64,000 bases of DNA from Silene conica (taxonomy: Eukaryota; Streptophyta; Magnoliopsida; Caryophyllales; Caryophyllaceae), in assembly GCA_029255685.2 (NCBI GenBank), contig CM055317.2, forward strand, positions 22,080,501-22,144,500, read 5' to 3'. Numbering within the stretch: position 1 is the first letter of the stretch; the number at the start of each line of letters is the position of its first letter. This document shows, one piece after another, positions 23,001 through 34,582 of this stretch. A program made the position numbers and the translations under genes. The notes under the pieces were generated by a model that saw only the letters and a program-made list of their open reading frames with translations, had not been told where the DNA came from and did no database searches.

Positions 23001-25892
23001 TAGACTTAAATGCATGGATTCAAATCTAGTTTTACAGTTTCTAATAAGATGTCACTAGCCATCCGATTATTTGAAGGGACTTTACCCTTCAAAGATTCAC
23101 AACTCAGGATTAGTGTAGCTGATAGGTCACTTTTGCTCATAGTTTTTTTCCTCATAAATGAATTATTATTAAAATCAGCTTCAAGTGTTATTTAAGCTTG
23201 TTTGTTCCAACATATTGCATAATGTTGGCTTGAAAAGCTAGTAAACAACCACTTAAAAGCTAAATTAAATCATCTTGTGTCACACTCTTTCATGTTAACA
23301 TCTTCTTTGTCATGACAGATGCAACGTGCTAAAATAGGCAATGCTCTGGTGAAGAAAGAAGAACTTGACACGAGACTCGATGCCAAGGATATCTTGTCTT
23401 TCATGTTAGGAAAGCAGGTGGAGTGAAGTATCGAACTTACAGGGTTCACTATGTTATCTGCGGTCTTTCATTGTGCTTGATAGTATGTGGTGTCAGTTAT
23501 ATCCAATGTCAGCAAAGATCCATCTGTTGTCTATCTGGCACACCTTTGCATATATAATGGGTGGTTACGGGTTATATATATCTAAGGGTGAATATCTCAA
23601 ACATGCAAAAGTGTACCAGAAAATGACACAGGTTTATGGTTATTAGGAAGATAGACTTAATTGTTTGTTTTTGTGCTATTGAACTCATTCTGCGTTTGAG
23701 GAATCATCTTGAATTGCTGAATGTCGTGTTCAAGTACCTTTCAGAATGATAGTCTTCTGTTGCCTTTTCTATTCATTGCCTGACCTTGGACAGAGTAATA
23801 ACATTCCCTCTACATTTGGCATCTTGTAGGGTTCTTTTGTGCGGGAAATTTTCCTCGAAGAAACTGCTAAGGTAAGATATCCACAGAAGTATATAAAGTA
23901 CTTTGAAATGCTTGGTCTTTGCTAGCCCGTTGAAAAATAATTAGAAACGAAGGTTAGAATGTGAAACCAGTTTGTATCTGATTGCTTTTATTGAAAAATG
24001 CAGGGTTTAGATGCGCTCGGGCTAGCAACTCTCAACTCTATAACTTCTGTATCTATCGCTTCTATACCATTTACTGTACCGTTTCTAGCATATCAAATGA
24101 CCGAGGAAGACAATATCAACTTGAGGAACTTCCAACGCCTTGTGCAGTTAGTATCAGGGTCTGAAGGTCCTAGAATAGTAAGTACTTTTGCTTTTAATTG
24201 TTCATCATCTCACTTAACAGCGAAAATGCATTTGATATTTTCAGTTGTATGATTTTTAGTTAGACCGCATTTTATTCCATTTTATCAGCTTGTACGTAGC
24301 TTTGTTTTTTTACTCCCCGTCCAAAGCATTTGTTAACCTTTGAAATATCCCTTGCAAAGAATAAAAACAAGTTAACAAATGATATGGATAAAGGGAGTTG
24401 GTCTATTATCTCTTTAAGGTGAGCAATGTCTTATTTTTGGTATCTTTGTTTGATATAAAAACACGTAGCTTTGTTTTTTTACTAGTCTTAGATTCTTTTC
24501 CATGTGCATTTTTTGACTCTTCGCTATAATATACTCCCTCTATTCCGGTCATTTGTTGTCCTATTTCATTTTTGGGTGTCTTGGTCAATTGTTGTCCTTT
24601 CTATTTTAGAAATGCATTTGATGAACAATTTGGTCATTCACACTAAATTTGGTCCCGCATGTCATTTAGTAATTGACCCTCTCCTCTTTCCTTGGTCTCT
24701 TTGCCAATACCAAAGGACAACAAATGACCGGGACGGAGGGACTTCTAGTTTGTGCTAGTTTCGGAGGGTGTAGCAAACAGCTGTTTTTAAGGTGTGCGCT
24801 ATAATGGGAAATGCCATAACAGAACTTTCGATACTAGTGCCTGGCCAAATTAGTAAAATTTCTCTCCAGATTACGAAATTATGAGATTGAACTGTTTTAT
24901 ATGTGTAATATGACCTGAGTTAATGACTTTTAGTTAAAAGAGGCCTTGAACTAAAATTATTTGACTCTTCACTTTGGCAGCATTTCATTGTCGTTGGTCT
25001 GCATCCCGTTTCAGACACAACACGGCGCTCCAGTACTTCAATTTAGTCCAAAAACATGAAATATTTTCACAAATTAGAAAGCGCCCGACTTTTGATACTG
25101 TGTCATGTGTGACTCTTGCAGCCAAGTCGTAATAACATTATCATAGAATAAAACATCATTCCTGCAAACATTATCATGACCGTGTTTGTGTCACTCCTCC
25201 CATCATGTCTTTTTGTAGAGGGGTGCGGCATTACATTTAGCTCTGCCACTTTGAATATCATATAGTTGTGATGAGATACACAGTATAAACCTTGATGCTA
25301 TTTTTTTTTTGCAGGAAACTGAAAAAATCAATGATGATGAGAGCCAGAGAGCAGCTCTGCAAGAGATACCTCAGCTTCTTAATCAGCTTCCATCTACCTG
25401 GGAACTTCAGCCAATCCTTGCTTCAGTAAATGAGGTAAAAAATCTCGATTGTGTTGTCAAATATAAAAAAACTGCAAGATTATTGTCAAGATCGTAAAAA
25501 TTCTCGCTTTCTGGTATATTACTTCAAATGGACCAAGAAATTGGCAAGCGCTTTTGTAATAATGATGCAGAGTAGTTATCTTAAATGCAAAATATTTGCA
25601 CTCAAAAGAGAGAGAAGAGTAGTAAGAAGAAAGTTGTTCTAACCAGTTCTTCTTCCCCGACCGGAGTGTTGATCTATTTGGTCTCGCATCTGGAATGATT
25701 ATATATATGTAGAGAATATGTAACTAAGTCTTACTACTCGTACTCGAAATTTTGGCTAACATGGATTGATTGGGATTTGCTTCTCAGCTTCCGCTCGAAG
25801 AACAACAAAGGCTCTATAGTTTGCCAACTGAAGTGCTTGGAAGATTGTTTTCGCGGATTATTGCAAGAACGCTACGCAGATATTTCCTTTGA
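11076..25892 (+). CDS. ABC1K: ABC1/UbiB-type atypical kinase, predicted plastid-targeted (ABC1K family), 21 exons, 706 residues
   Basis: Exons: 11076-11444, 12588-12632, 13778-13816, 14616-14786, 16446-16598, 16918-16953, 17622-17665, 18456-18546, 18738-18779, 18872-18980, 19601-19715, 19798-19847, 20289-20367, 21126-21176, 22400-22541, 22663-22707, 23319-23417, 23830-23871, 24004-24177, 25315-25434, 25788-25892. All introns are GT-AG and all phases agree, giving 2121 bp including TGA. The first ~45 residues are rich in Ser, Pro, Leu and Arg with few acidic residues, like a chloroplast transit peptide. ABC1 hallmarks follow in order: VKIAQ (142-145 is the KxGQ position, here KIAQ), Ala-rich loop AAASLGQ (202-208), AVK lysine K224, ExD as EMD (272-274), ADPHPGN (348-354) and DFG (367-369). 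Plant ABC1K proteins act at plastoglobules, envelope or thylakoids in prenylquinone and lipid metabolism. Length and motif context suggest the group containing Arabidopsis ABC1K5, but I cannot confirm the subgroup. No frameshift or premature stop was found. Confidence 0.93.
11507..11590. mobile_element. Stowaway-like MITE in intron 1
   Basis: An 84-bp fold-back flanked by TA on both sides. The ends CCCCCTGTCCC and GGGACAGGGGG-like (ACAGCGGGGAG) are inverted, with inner arms TTTGTTTAC and GCGAACAAG. The TA target duplication and CYCCCTCYGTCCC-type end are typical of Stowaway elements. Confidence 0.75.
17806..18058. mobile_element. MITE with GGGTGTGTCTGGAT termini in intron 7
   Basis: The left end GGGTGTGTCTGGATAGC and the right end CCATCCAAACAACCCC are imperfect inverted repeats; the arms continue with purine-rich and pyrimidine-rich tracts. 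The flanks TAA and TGA are a possible 3-bp duplication of the PIF/Harbinger type, but this is weak. It lies wholly inside the intron between exons 7 and 8. Confidence 0.55.
19328..19420. mobile_element. SINE-like 3' fragment in intron 10
   Basis: The segment CAAGGGTAAGGATATGTACA followed by ACCCCTCTTATCCCGC and GCGGGAGTCAT resembles the conserved part of plant Au/TS-type SINEs (GGTAAGGCTGCGTACA, then GCGGGAGC). A second echo, GTAAGGGTGCGTACATC, lies at about 19452-19468. No A- or T-tail or target duplication is obvious, so this is probably an old fragment. Confidence 0.45.
24313..24397. mobile_element. Stowaway-like MITE in intron 19 (first)
   Basis: An 85-bp fold-back beginning CTCCCCGTCCAAAGCATTTG after TA and ending with CAAATGATATGGATAAAGGGAG. 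The arms TTGTTAACC and GTTAACAA pair. It is flanked by TA on the left and TT on the right. Confidence 0.7.
24534..24741. mobile_element. Stowaway-like MITE in intron 19 (second)
   Basis: A 208-bp element with long inverted ends: CTCCCTCTATTCCGGTCATT on the left and AATGACCGGGACGGAGGGA on the right, plus TTGTTGTCC and GGACAACAA arms. TA precedes the left end; the right TA has decayed. It lies about 135 bp from the first Stowaway in the same intron. Confidence 0.8.
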
Positions 25893-26649
25893 ATTTTCTG
25901 GGAGATCCATTTAATATTGCAACTCTTGTAAATGGGCAATAATATTACAAATTCAACCTCCACACTCAGGCGGATGTGTGTGTGGAGCAATCTAATTTGT
26001 CCATAAAATTCAGCTTCAAATTCATCACATTGTCGTCTACCACTGCAATGCAATTAAATTGACCTAAAATTCCGATCATTTTGACAATCTTGACCCTATT
26101 TTTACCATCAAAAATCAATTTTACCTTTCAAGTCCTACATAAACTGATCAAATTAATGAGCAACCTACATAAATCAAGTGTAAAATGTTTAAAGGTGCGA
26201 ATGAGTCTGGCTTGTGCTCAAGCAACTCGGAGCCTATCCTGAGCTCGCCTGAGCTTATCACCTCGGTTTTGTGGTCATATGAACATAAGGATTATCTTCT
26301 CATATTCTTTGTACCTTATGTTCATAAAGGGAGATAACTCGGTGTTCTTAAAAGTTTTTAAAGGATAGATAAGAGATAAAGTGACTCTGTTGTGTTCCCT
26401 AGTCCATTATCGCAACCTGATTAGTAAACGTAGTCGGTGTTTTTCATAAAAAAAATGAAAATGCCCTGGGACATTTTGTGAACACTTTCTCTCTCTAGAA
26501 ATTTCCTCTGAAATTCATGAAAACCCCGATAAATTCATGGAAAAACCGAAAAAGTAAAAATCACAAGAATCATCTAAACTCGCTAATTTTCATCCCGGTG
26601 TCAAATTTAACACATTTTTCGGTTAATTAACAACATCTTAACATCGCTA
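25893..26649 (+). other. 3' flank of the ABC1-type kinase gene
   Basis: The first part is the likely 3' UTR; AATAAT at 25938-25943 is a possible near-upstream polyadenylation element. The rest is non-coding, including a GAGCTCGCCTGAGCTT-rich segment near 26241 and AT-rich DNA. No second gene is seen. Confidence 0.5.
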
Positions 26650-26654
26650 ATTAA

Positions 26655-27372
26655 TGTTGGAAAAATTGGTATAGGGTAATGGCGATAATGATCGTAAACT
26701 TGGATATCAACCGAATCACGAAGAGCACGCTTTCCTTAAGAGTATTTCGACCCTATTTCATGCCATGGGTTACACGAAATCCCTTGTAGGATAAGACGGT
26801 TGATACCCTATTTTTCTTGGCAAAGATAAAAAGACTACTTAATAGAATTTTGTCAAATTTACTTTGTTAGACAAAATCTGAAGATTATCTGGTTAGAATA
26901 ATTAACTAACCTCTTCTTATATATATATATAGTATATATATAATATAAGATAGTCAATATGGATAGGTATGTGTTTGTTAGTTACGTTTCAAACAAGCAC
27001 ACACAAAATAAAATCGCCAAATACATGTACATAACATGAAGAGGCAACGCCATAAAAGCCAAGCAAATATCACGAGTCACTAAGGCCTGAAACAAGTTTG
27101 CTCAAATTGCAAATGATTCTAAGTGTTGTCATATACAATCCCGATGGTCTAATCCGATACATCGGTTACACTTAGAATTTCGTCTTTAATACAAGATAAA
27201 CATCACTGTATTTATCTTAACCATATCCATTTACTCATGAACTCGATAAATCTGATTATATGAGCATATACTCCGTACTCCTCAACTCACATTATATCGT
27301 TTCCGAGCACACACAGATTTTGACTTGAAAACCTGAATACACTTAAATGTTTTGTGATCAAAATCACCAACA
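26655..27372. mobile_element. Solo LTR (TGTTGG...CCAACA) with 5-bp target duplication
   Basis: This 718-bp block starts TGTTGGAAAAATTGG and ends AAATCACCAACA, with perfect TGTTGG/CCAACA inverted ends. It is flanked by ATTAA at 26650-26654 and 27373-27377. The ends and duplication length fit a copia-type LTR. No internal sequence is attached. It contains an alternating TA tract at about 26920-26942. Confidence 0.85.
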
Positions 27373-27449
27373 ATTAATTAATTTGTGTTTAATTTATAGT
27401 TTTGGATTAATTTAATGGTAAATTTCGATAATTTTAATTCATTGCGGAA

Positions 27450-27850
27450 GGATGCGACATTCGTCATCCATTCATGGATGTCTTCATCCCCACCATAGAC
27501 AGGACGAAGACATTCATCATCCAACCATGGATGGATGATGAATGTCTTCATCACCACCATGGACAGACTATGAATGTCTTAGTCTTGTCCATGGTAGGGA
27601 TGAAGACATTCATCATCTAACCATGGAGGGATGATGAATGTTTTCATCCCCACCATGGACTGGACGAGGACATTCATTGTCTGTCCATTGTCTGGACGAT
27701 GAATGTTTTCATCTCCACCGTACCATGGACAGACAATGAATGTCCTCGTCCAGTCCATGGTGGGGATGAAGACATTCATCATCCATCTATGGTTAAATGA
27801 TGAATGTCTTCATCCCCACCATGGAGTAGACGAAGACATTCATCATTCAT
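27450..27850. repeat. Fold-back minisatellite, GAATGTCTTCATC / GATGAAGACATTC units
   Basis: About ten units of GATGAATGTCTTCATC and its complement alternate with CCCACCATGGAC and GTCCATGGTGGG spacers. Units occur in both orientations, so the block forms nested inverted repeats. Open frames here are by-products of the repeat. It lies between the solo LTR and the left remnant of the gypsy element. Confidence 0.85.
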
Positions 27851-28210
27851 CCCCATGTTGATGAAAAATACATGCTAATTCAAATCGAACAAATATGATA
27901 TGCTAGCAAAAATACATGCTAATTCAAAAAGTCCCCAAGTTGACTTAGGGTTTTTAAAAAACTAGAAAATTTGATTAATTTGAATGAATTCTAGGTGAAA
28001 AGTAAAAATTATTTACCGCATGGGGATAGTAGAAGAAGAAAAACTTAGAAACTTGATGAAGATTGGTGTGATTATTAAGTCATTTGGTGAAGGATTGGAG
28101 AAAAGAGGGAGTAAGGAAGAAGAACAATACCGTCGGGGTGAGAAATAAGGTTTAAGAAACCTTACTTTGGTAATTTAACAAAATTCCGCAAATTTTCGTG
28201 CTTACCACGA

Positions 28211-28306
28211 CCCCGATCGGGGTTTTCCCTTTTTGCGCATTCTGACTTTCCTTCCTCCAGTTTTCCAAATTCTTTTAGAATTAGGAAACCACAACCCCGA
28301 TAGGGG
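28211..28306. repeat. CCCCGATCGGGG palindromes in the gypsy 3' region
   Basis: A perfect 12-bp palindrome at 28211-28222 and a one-mismatch copy CCCCGATAGGGG at 28295-28306. A further copy, CCCCAATCGGGG, is in the right LTR at 35589-35600, and two more are in the related LTR at 45963-45994. Confidence 0.85.
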
Positions 28307-31279
28307 ACACAGCTACGGGGAAGCTATTTTCCTTCCTTATTTCTTCCATATTTCTATGATTCCTTTACCTAAAATCACAAAATAAAAACCGTAAGCCCAA
28401 TATTTTATTCCTAAAATTAATTAATCATAAAAATGCAGACATATAAAAATAAAACTAATGAGAATAAATAAAAATACTAAAAATTAAAAATTAAAAACTA
28501 ATAAAAATGTAAAAGAGCATGGGTTGTCTCCCAAGAAGCGCTGGTTTAACGTCCCGCACGACGCACACGACTGGAGTTACCCAAGCCTCCTCTTCCTTGA
28601 GCACATTTGGTCATTGCTTGACCACGAAGCATATCTATAGCCTTTTTACTTCCCAAGAATTTCTGAACTCTTTGAAACAATTTTCTTTTCTTTCAGAAGT
28701 AATCTTGCTTACCACTCCTTATGTCGTCAAAAGGAACATCTTCTCCTTTAAAACAAACACTTATCTTTTCTTACAATTGGTTAGAAAATGAGGAAACATT
28801 AGAAGAGTCAAAATCACTAAGACAACAAATCAACTCATGTGACACTGGACTTGTAAGTGTATTAGTTTCAGAAAAAGTGATCTTTTGATTTACGACCTCC
28901 AAAATAATTTTCCCATTTTTCATGTCTATTAGAGCACCCGTAGTATGTAAAAATGGACGACCCAAAATAAGTGGCACTTGAGCGTCATCGGCTACATCTA
29001 CTATTATGAAATCAACGGGAATGAAAAACTTACCAACCATTACCGGAACGTCCCCTAGAATTCCCATATGGCTTTTCACAGAACCATCTGCCATTGTAAC
29101 ATTGTATCGGTTGGTTTGAATGGTCTCATATTAAACTTTTCATACATGTAGAAGGGCATGACACTGACACTAGCTCCAAGATCGCAAAGAGACTTATCAA
29201 TATGGTACGTGCCAATGGTACAAGGTATAGAATAGCTACCCGGATCTTTGAGCTTCGGTGGAAACAAAATATGGAAGAATGCATAGCACTCTTTCATGGA
29301 AGCTATGGTTTCCTTGCTTTGAAACTTTCATTTGTTCATGAGGAGGTCCTTCATGAACTTCGAATAAGAAGGTACCTGCGAAATAAGCTCAACAAAAGGA
29401 ATTGAATAATGTAAGTTCTTTACTGTTTCCAAAAACTTACTAAACCTACCATCACCGGTTTGCTTGATCAATCGAGATAGAAACGAAACTTGAGCTTTAG
29501 AAGGAACATCGGGCTCCTTTTCTTCGACATTTTAGGCTTCTCTTGATTCTTTTATTTGCCATTGTCAACCACCTCTTCATCCATGATCATGGATGGACTA
29601 GCATCGAGTACAACACCCCCAATTGAATAGCATTAACGGAAGCATGGGGTTGTGTACCTTGTGGTAGGAGTTGACCGTATTGCCTTTGAGCATTAGATGT
29701 AGCTAGTTGGGCAATTTGTTTTTCTAACATTCTTAATGGCGGCATTTGTGGCATTGTTAGATTGGTCATTGTTTTGAAGTTGTGCTAACATCTCAATTTG
29801 AGTTTTAGCCCTTTGGTTGACCCATGCTTCTAATTTCCCACTATCCCCTTGGTTGGTTCGGTGTGGTAGACGTGGTCGGTTATATGGTTGTTGGGAAACA
29901 AAATTATGTTGTGGTTGGAGGTTATAATTTCGTTGGGGGTGAAGGGTTAAACATATTATTGCAAGAGTAAGACATATTTGGGTGATATTTAAAGTTCGGG
30001 TTATAAGTATTGGAAAATGTACCCAGTGGATATGACCATTGTCGATGAATTTGGAAAGCGTTCACCTCAGCAATCGTGGTTGGGCATTGATTAGAAAAAT
30101 GGCCCGCTCCTCCACATCCTTCACACATAGCAATTTTACTTGTGGTGGACACCTCGTTGACTTGCATGATGGCATTGAGAGTCTTTTCGGCCAACTTTTG
30201 TTGAAGCAACTCAAGTTGGGCTAGCAAAACGGAATGAGTTGGGGCATCCTCCTTGGCTTTGTTTGGCGTGGTGGCACTCCGAGAATTGACATATTGAGCG
30301 TCATGAATCGCCATGGATTCAATCGTGGCATGAGCAATATCCGTGTCAATTTGATCAAACCGCCCGTTGTTTGCGGAATCAAGGATTCTTCGGGACTCGA
30401 CACAACATCCATTCTAGAATGTTATGGCTAGGAACCAATCATCTAACCCATGGTGTGGGCATTGCCTTTGCAACTCCTTGTATCTCTCCCAAGCTTCAAA
30501 CAAGCTCTCTAGACCATGTTGGCGAAAACCGGTGAATTGGCTCCTTAAGGCTTGAGTCTTTTCCGGCTGAAAAAACTTTTGGAAAAAGGCAAAAGCCAAT
30601 GTTTCCGAATTGGTGATCCCCATAGCGGCACGATTGAGGCTATTGATCCATACCTTCAAAGAAAAAGGGAAGAGCATTTCCCTAATTTGGGATTGTGTCA
30701 CTCTGGTTTGGCAGATCATGGAGCAATAATCACAAAAGTTGTAAAACCCCTCGCGGCAGCGGAATAATAAACATACAAATGCATGGAATTTGCGCGGAAT
30801 TAAAACTTTTGACATGATTAGAAATAACTTGCGAAGTGAATTACGAACAAAATGCAGAAGAAACAAAACTTAGATAAGTATAAAGTAATAATTACAAAGT
30901 AGCAGCCCGGGATAGGATATCCCTACAGGCATCAAAGCTGTATAGTCAAAAAGATAAATCTAGCTACGCAATATGGTAAATATCATGTCGATGAAGGTAC
31001 ATCGCTCGCTAGCTCTCAGCGGATCCCCATGTACAAATTTGCACCAACCTACATACATGAAACATGTACGCCACAGTCAGTGGAGAATGACTAGAGGTTC
31101 TCTCAGCCACTTATTGTCAATAAACACGTAAACATGTAATCATATAATCATCCATACACACTCCAACATAAACAACATCATGTGAAGCATGTTACTCATG
31201 ATTAACTATCATAAGTATACTTAACATCCAAAACTTAATTATGCAATACTCATATTAATCACTCTTATAAGCATGCAAC

Positions 31280-32470
31280 CATAAATACTCTATGACTGGT
31301 TCAGCGGTCAAATCTCAAGACATAACCATATCATAATATATAACAAGTAAAAGGCTCAGAGGTGAAATCTCAACACATGTCCTAATTAGGGGTGAGCAAA
31401 AAATTCCGATACGGTTTTATAATACGGATACGATACGATATACGGTTTGAATTATACGAATTTCCGTATATACGATACGGAAATCCGTATATACGATACG
31501 GTTTTCACAAAACCGTACCGTATCCGGTTCGGGCAAAAACGAAACCGTATATAGGGTTTTCGACACGGTTTGGAATTTTTGTATAAAAAAATTAATGAAA
31601 CGCAAAGTTCAGCTTTCAACTTCCACTCTTAATTGTTTTTTATGACTTATTTTACTAACCTATCTTAATAAATAAAAAATTAGTCTTTCATTAGAGGTAG
31701 ACATGTCAGATGTAATTATTAACACTTGAATAACTACAATATTTAATTGGGCATTGCTCACCAAACCGTATCCGTATATACGGTTTTTCCGGGTACCCGA
31801 AAACCGTATATACGGTTAAACCGTATCGGAACCGTATAGTGATTTTTGCGATTTTTAAAACCGTATACCCCATACGGTTTTCAAAACCGTACCGGGTATA
31901 CGGTTTTGCTCACCCCTAGTCCTAATACTACACATTCCACAAGTAAAGGCTCAGAGAAAACAATCTCAACACATGTCCTAAACTCAACAATCATCAAGTA
32001 AAAGGTTCAGAGGCGACATCTCAACGCATGTCCTATACCAAATATTCAGCAAGTAAAAGGCTCAGAGGTGAAATCTCAACACATGTCCTAATACCAATTC
32101 ACTCAATAAGTAAAGGACTCAGAGGTGACATATCAACGCATACTCCTTTACTACACAACAAGACACTAGACTCAGAGCGACATGTCAACGCATGGACTAG
32201 CATCCAAACGATTACACATCGGGCAAGTCATCAACACTATTGCTACCTCAATGTGGAACCGCCCAAGTATCAGTCTCAGAGGCGACATCTCGACGCATGT
32301 CCTTATACGGTCACATTAAACATATCTGAACTCAGAGGCGAAAACTCAACGCATGTCTCAGACACGACATCCATACGCATATTGGACGCAAAGGCGACAT
32401 CTTAACGCATGTCTCAATATGCGACACATTATTCGTATTAAACTCAGAGGCCAACTTAAGGCATACTTTA
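31280..32470 (-). repeat. Imperfect tandem repeats (CTCAGAGGCGACATCTCAACGC) in the solo LTR
   Basis: About ten units of 50-70 bp, each with a CTCAGAGG, then ATCTCAACGCATGT core, start near 31300 and run to about 32470, interrupted by the MITE at 31387-31918. The same units in the other orientation occur at 37750-38530 in the LARD LTR. Confidence 0.8.
31387..31918. mobile_element. hAT-like MITE with CCGTATA/TACGG-rich interior
   Basis: Perfect inverted ends TAGGGGTGAGCAAAA and TTTTGCTCACCCCTA, flanked by the identical 8-bp GTCCTAAT at 31379-31386 and 31919-31926. The 8-bp duplication and these ends fit a hAT-type non-autonomous element. The interior near both ends is packed with short self-complementary units (ATACGGTTT, CCGTATATACGG). 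Open frames through it are by-products. It is nested inside the solo LTR. Confidence 0.9.
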
Positions 32471-34582
32471 ATACACATCATCACAATTACATCCAATTCT
32501 AACTTAACTCATTAGGCTACCATAAGACTCACTACACAAATATAAGCATATCGAAAATAACCCACTTAAATTAAGTTCACTAATTATCTAGGACTCATAT
32601 TTAACAAGTCTAAACCAATGCTATAAATTAATTAACTTAGTTCCATAAGTTATATAATCAAGTACCTAAGAATTAATTAACTTAAGATAAGTAACTAATC
32701 GATTTGCTAATCTCACCTAGCCTAAATATATATTTTAAACTAAGTATTTTTATCATGTAACATCACTCGAAACATGCTAAAACCAACTAATAATAAATAC
32801 CCAAAACAGCCCGCAAGACTGCGAACAAACAACACACTACAAGAATTTGTGCAGCCTGTGTTGGCCAGGCCACAGGCCTGCGGTGAAGGCTGCAGCCTGC
32901 GGTTTTCACTGCAAACCCGCGATAGTTTTCCTGCAATTCGACAATCATTTCTACCATACGTTCTACACTTCTAGCAACTGATTTTAAGCATGAATATCTA
33001 TGATTTGCAGCACATAAACCCAACAATACCAAATGTATAAAATCATATGAATTCTACAAACTATAATGACTTGATTACTAGTATAAACCATGAACCAAGC
33101 AAGTATTTGAAGCATATCAAAGATGAACAAATCTGAAATTGTGACGGATACAATATACCAATGAATAATCAACACATTCTTCGCAATTTAATCAACATAA
33201 ACAAATCTGAAAATCAACAAAACAATGAACCCACAACTAACATTCATTCATACTTCATAAATTCCACCATCAATGAACACAACAATATAATTTCATCCAC
33301 CAACCGCCCAAAATCAGATTATACCCATTCTTATCATAAAACACATGTGAATTTCAGAAATTAATAATCTACCGACAACATATTCATACTAAAATCATCA
33401 TCCATAAATATAAAACACCATGAAAAACTCATGTCTACTCAATTTAAGACAAAAGTCGAGTTTCCTCATCAAGGTCACCTTTTAAGCTATTTCTTTTCTT
33501 GAATCTTCAATCAAATAAGAGTCCTCTTCTAGGCCTTCAAGATTAGCCCCTTGAAAACAAAGAAAACAAGTTAAACAATCACAAATCACGAAATCCCCAA
33601 AACAGCCGAAAATTGCCCTTGAACGAATCGAGAAATTGAAAAGATAGAAACATTGAGAAAGATGTAAGGAGCGCGATGGCGAGAGAATTACCGCGTTTGG
33701 CCTTCAAACGTAGTCGGGGTGATGAATTTGGTGAAAGATGTGTTTATGACATTTTAGAGGAAACTTGGGGGTTAAGTTGAAATGTTGAGGATGAGTTGTG
33801 AGGATGATGGGTGGAAGTTTCCTTTTCTCTTTTCCTTTATGCACAACTAATGAGTCGGGTTTTTAAATGGAACGGAGTTGAGTCGGGTTTTTAATGAAAC
33901 GGGATGCCAAGTGATGTTATCAATCTAAGGATTGATTTTCCTCCAAAATAGAACTTGAACTATTTTTCTTAAAATAACTTCATGAAATTAATTAAATAAA
34001 ATATAAATTTCCGAAATCAATTTAAATTATTAAAATATGGTTTCCGAAATTACGGGATGTTACAAAAGTTTTACAGATGAAGGTTGGGATCCTCCAATGG
34101 ACTTCCTCCGAATTGTTTTCGCTCAACGAGGCTAATGAAAGTCGGCTTAATCTTGAAATCCTGTGCGGTAATTTGAGTAGTGGTGATATCGGTTGGAAGA
34201 TTAGCCGCAATGGGTTTTTAACGATCGGGAAGTTTCACCATCTTTTTTATTGAAGGTGGTGAAATTGGCGTTGGTGGTCGAGGCGGTGATGAAATAAGAC
34301 TAGAAACCTCCTCATTTTCAATAGATGCAACATCGTCTCGGAAACTTTCTATCACTCTCGACTTGAATGGGAGATTCGACTTCTTTTACTTCTCTCCAAT
34401 AACGTTAACGTCTATGGAAGGTTTTCTCAGGCTCGGAAAATGGTGATTGCAAATCTTCGCTATGAGAATTCCTGGACATAAGACACAACCTCAAGAAAAG
34501 AGTAAGTGACAGTCTCAAGGAACAAGCGTTCCTCGAGACAAAGGAAAATAGAAATTAACAAAATCTAATTGTAAAACCGTAT

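Larger units (their letters stand above)
30740..34064 (-). mobile_element. Solo LTR of the LARD family, inserted in gypsy gag
   Basis: This 3325-bp block begins TGTAAAACCCCTCGC and ends ACGGGATGTTACA, the reverse complement of the LARD LTR ends at 36036-39185. It is flanked by AAAGT at 30735-30739 and 34065-34069. Gag coding continues across the boundaries. The GTGCAGCCTG/GCTGCAGCCTGC palindromic segment and the CTCAGAGGYGA repeats match the layout of the LARD LTR. No internal region is present. Confidence 0.9.
28771..34471 (-). pseudogene. Gypsy gag and aspartic protease, broken, split by a solo LTR
   Basis: Start-proximal gag lies at 34471-34065, beginning MSRNSHSEDLQSP with stops soon after, then FISLVERKQFGG and EDPNLHL. 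It continues beyond the solo LTR from 30739 with the retrotransposon-gag core (FPFSLKVWINSL, YKELQRQCPHHGL; about 30680-30420). A CCHC zinc knuckle, CEGCGGAGHFSNQC, lies near 30127-30086. The protease follows with CDLGASVSVMP (about 29180) and PLILGRPFL, TTGALID (about 28970-28915). Several frame changes and an in-frame stop just before the LTR insertion show decay before or after splitting. Gag makes the particle; the protease would cleave it. No polymerase is encoded. Confidence 0.8.

Noticed and set aside
22895-23050. Possible SINE in intron 16 (GGATTCAAATCTAG resembles a Pol III box B)
   Set aside because: No box A at the right distance, no tail and no target duplication; the match is too short.
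27450-27850. Overlapping open frames encoding repeated DDECLHP / GGDENIH peptides
   Set aside because: They are produced by the fold-back minisatellite in several frames and both strands; there is no start context or family signature.
31392-31605. Tyr/Arg-rich open frames on both strands
   Set aside because: They are translations of ATACGG/CCGTAT microrepeats inside the hAT-like MITE.
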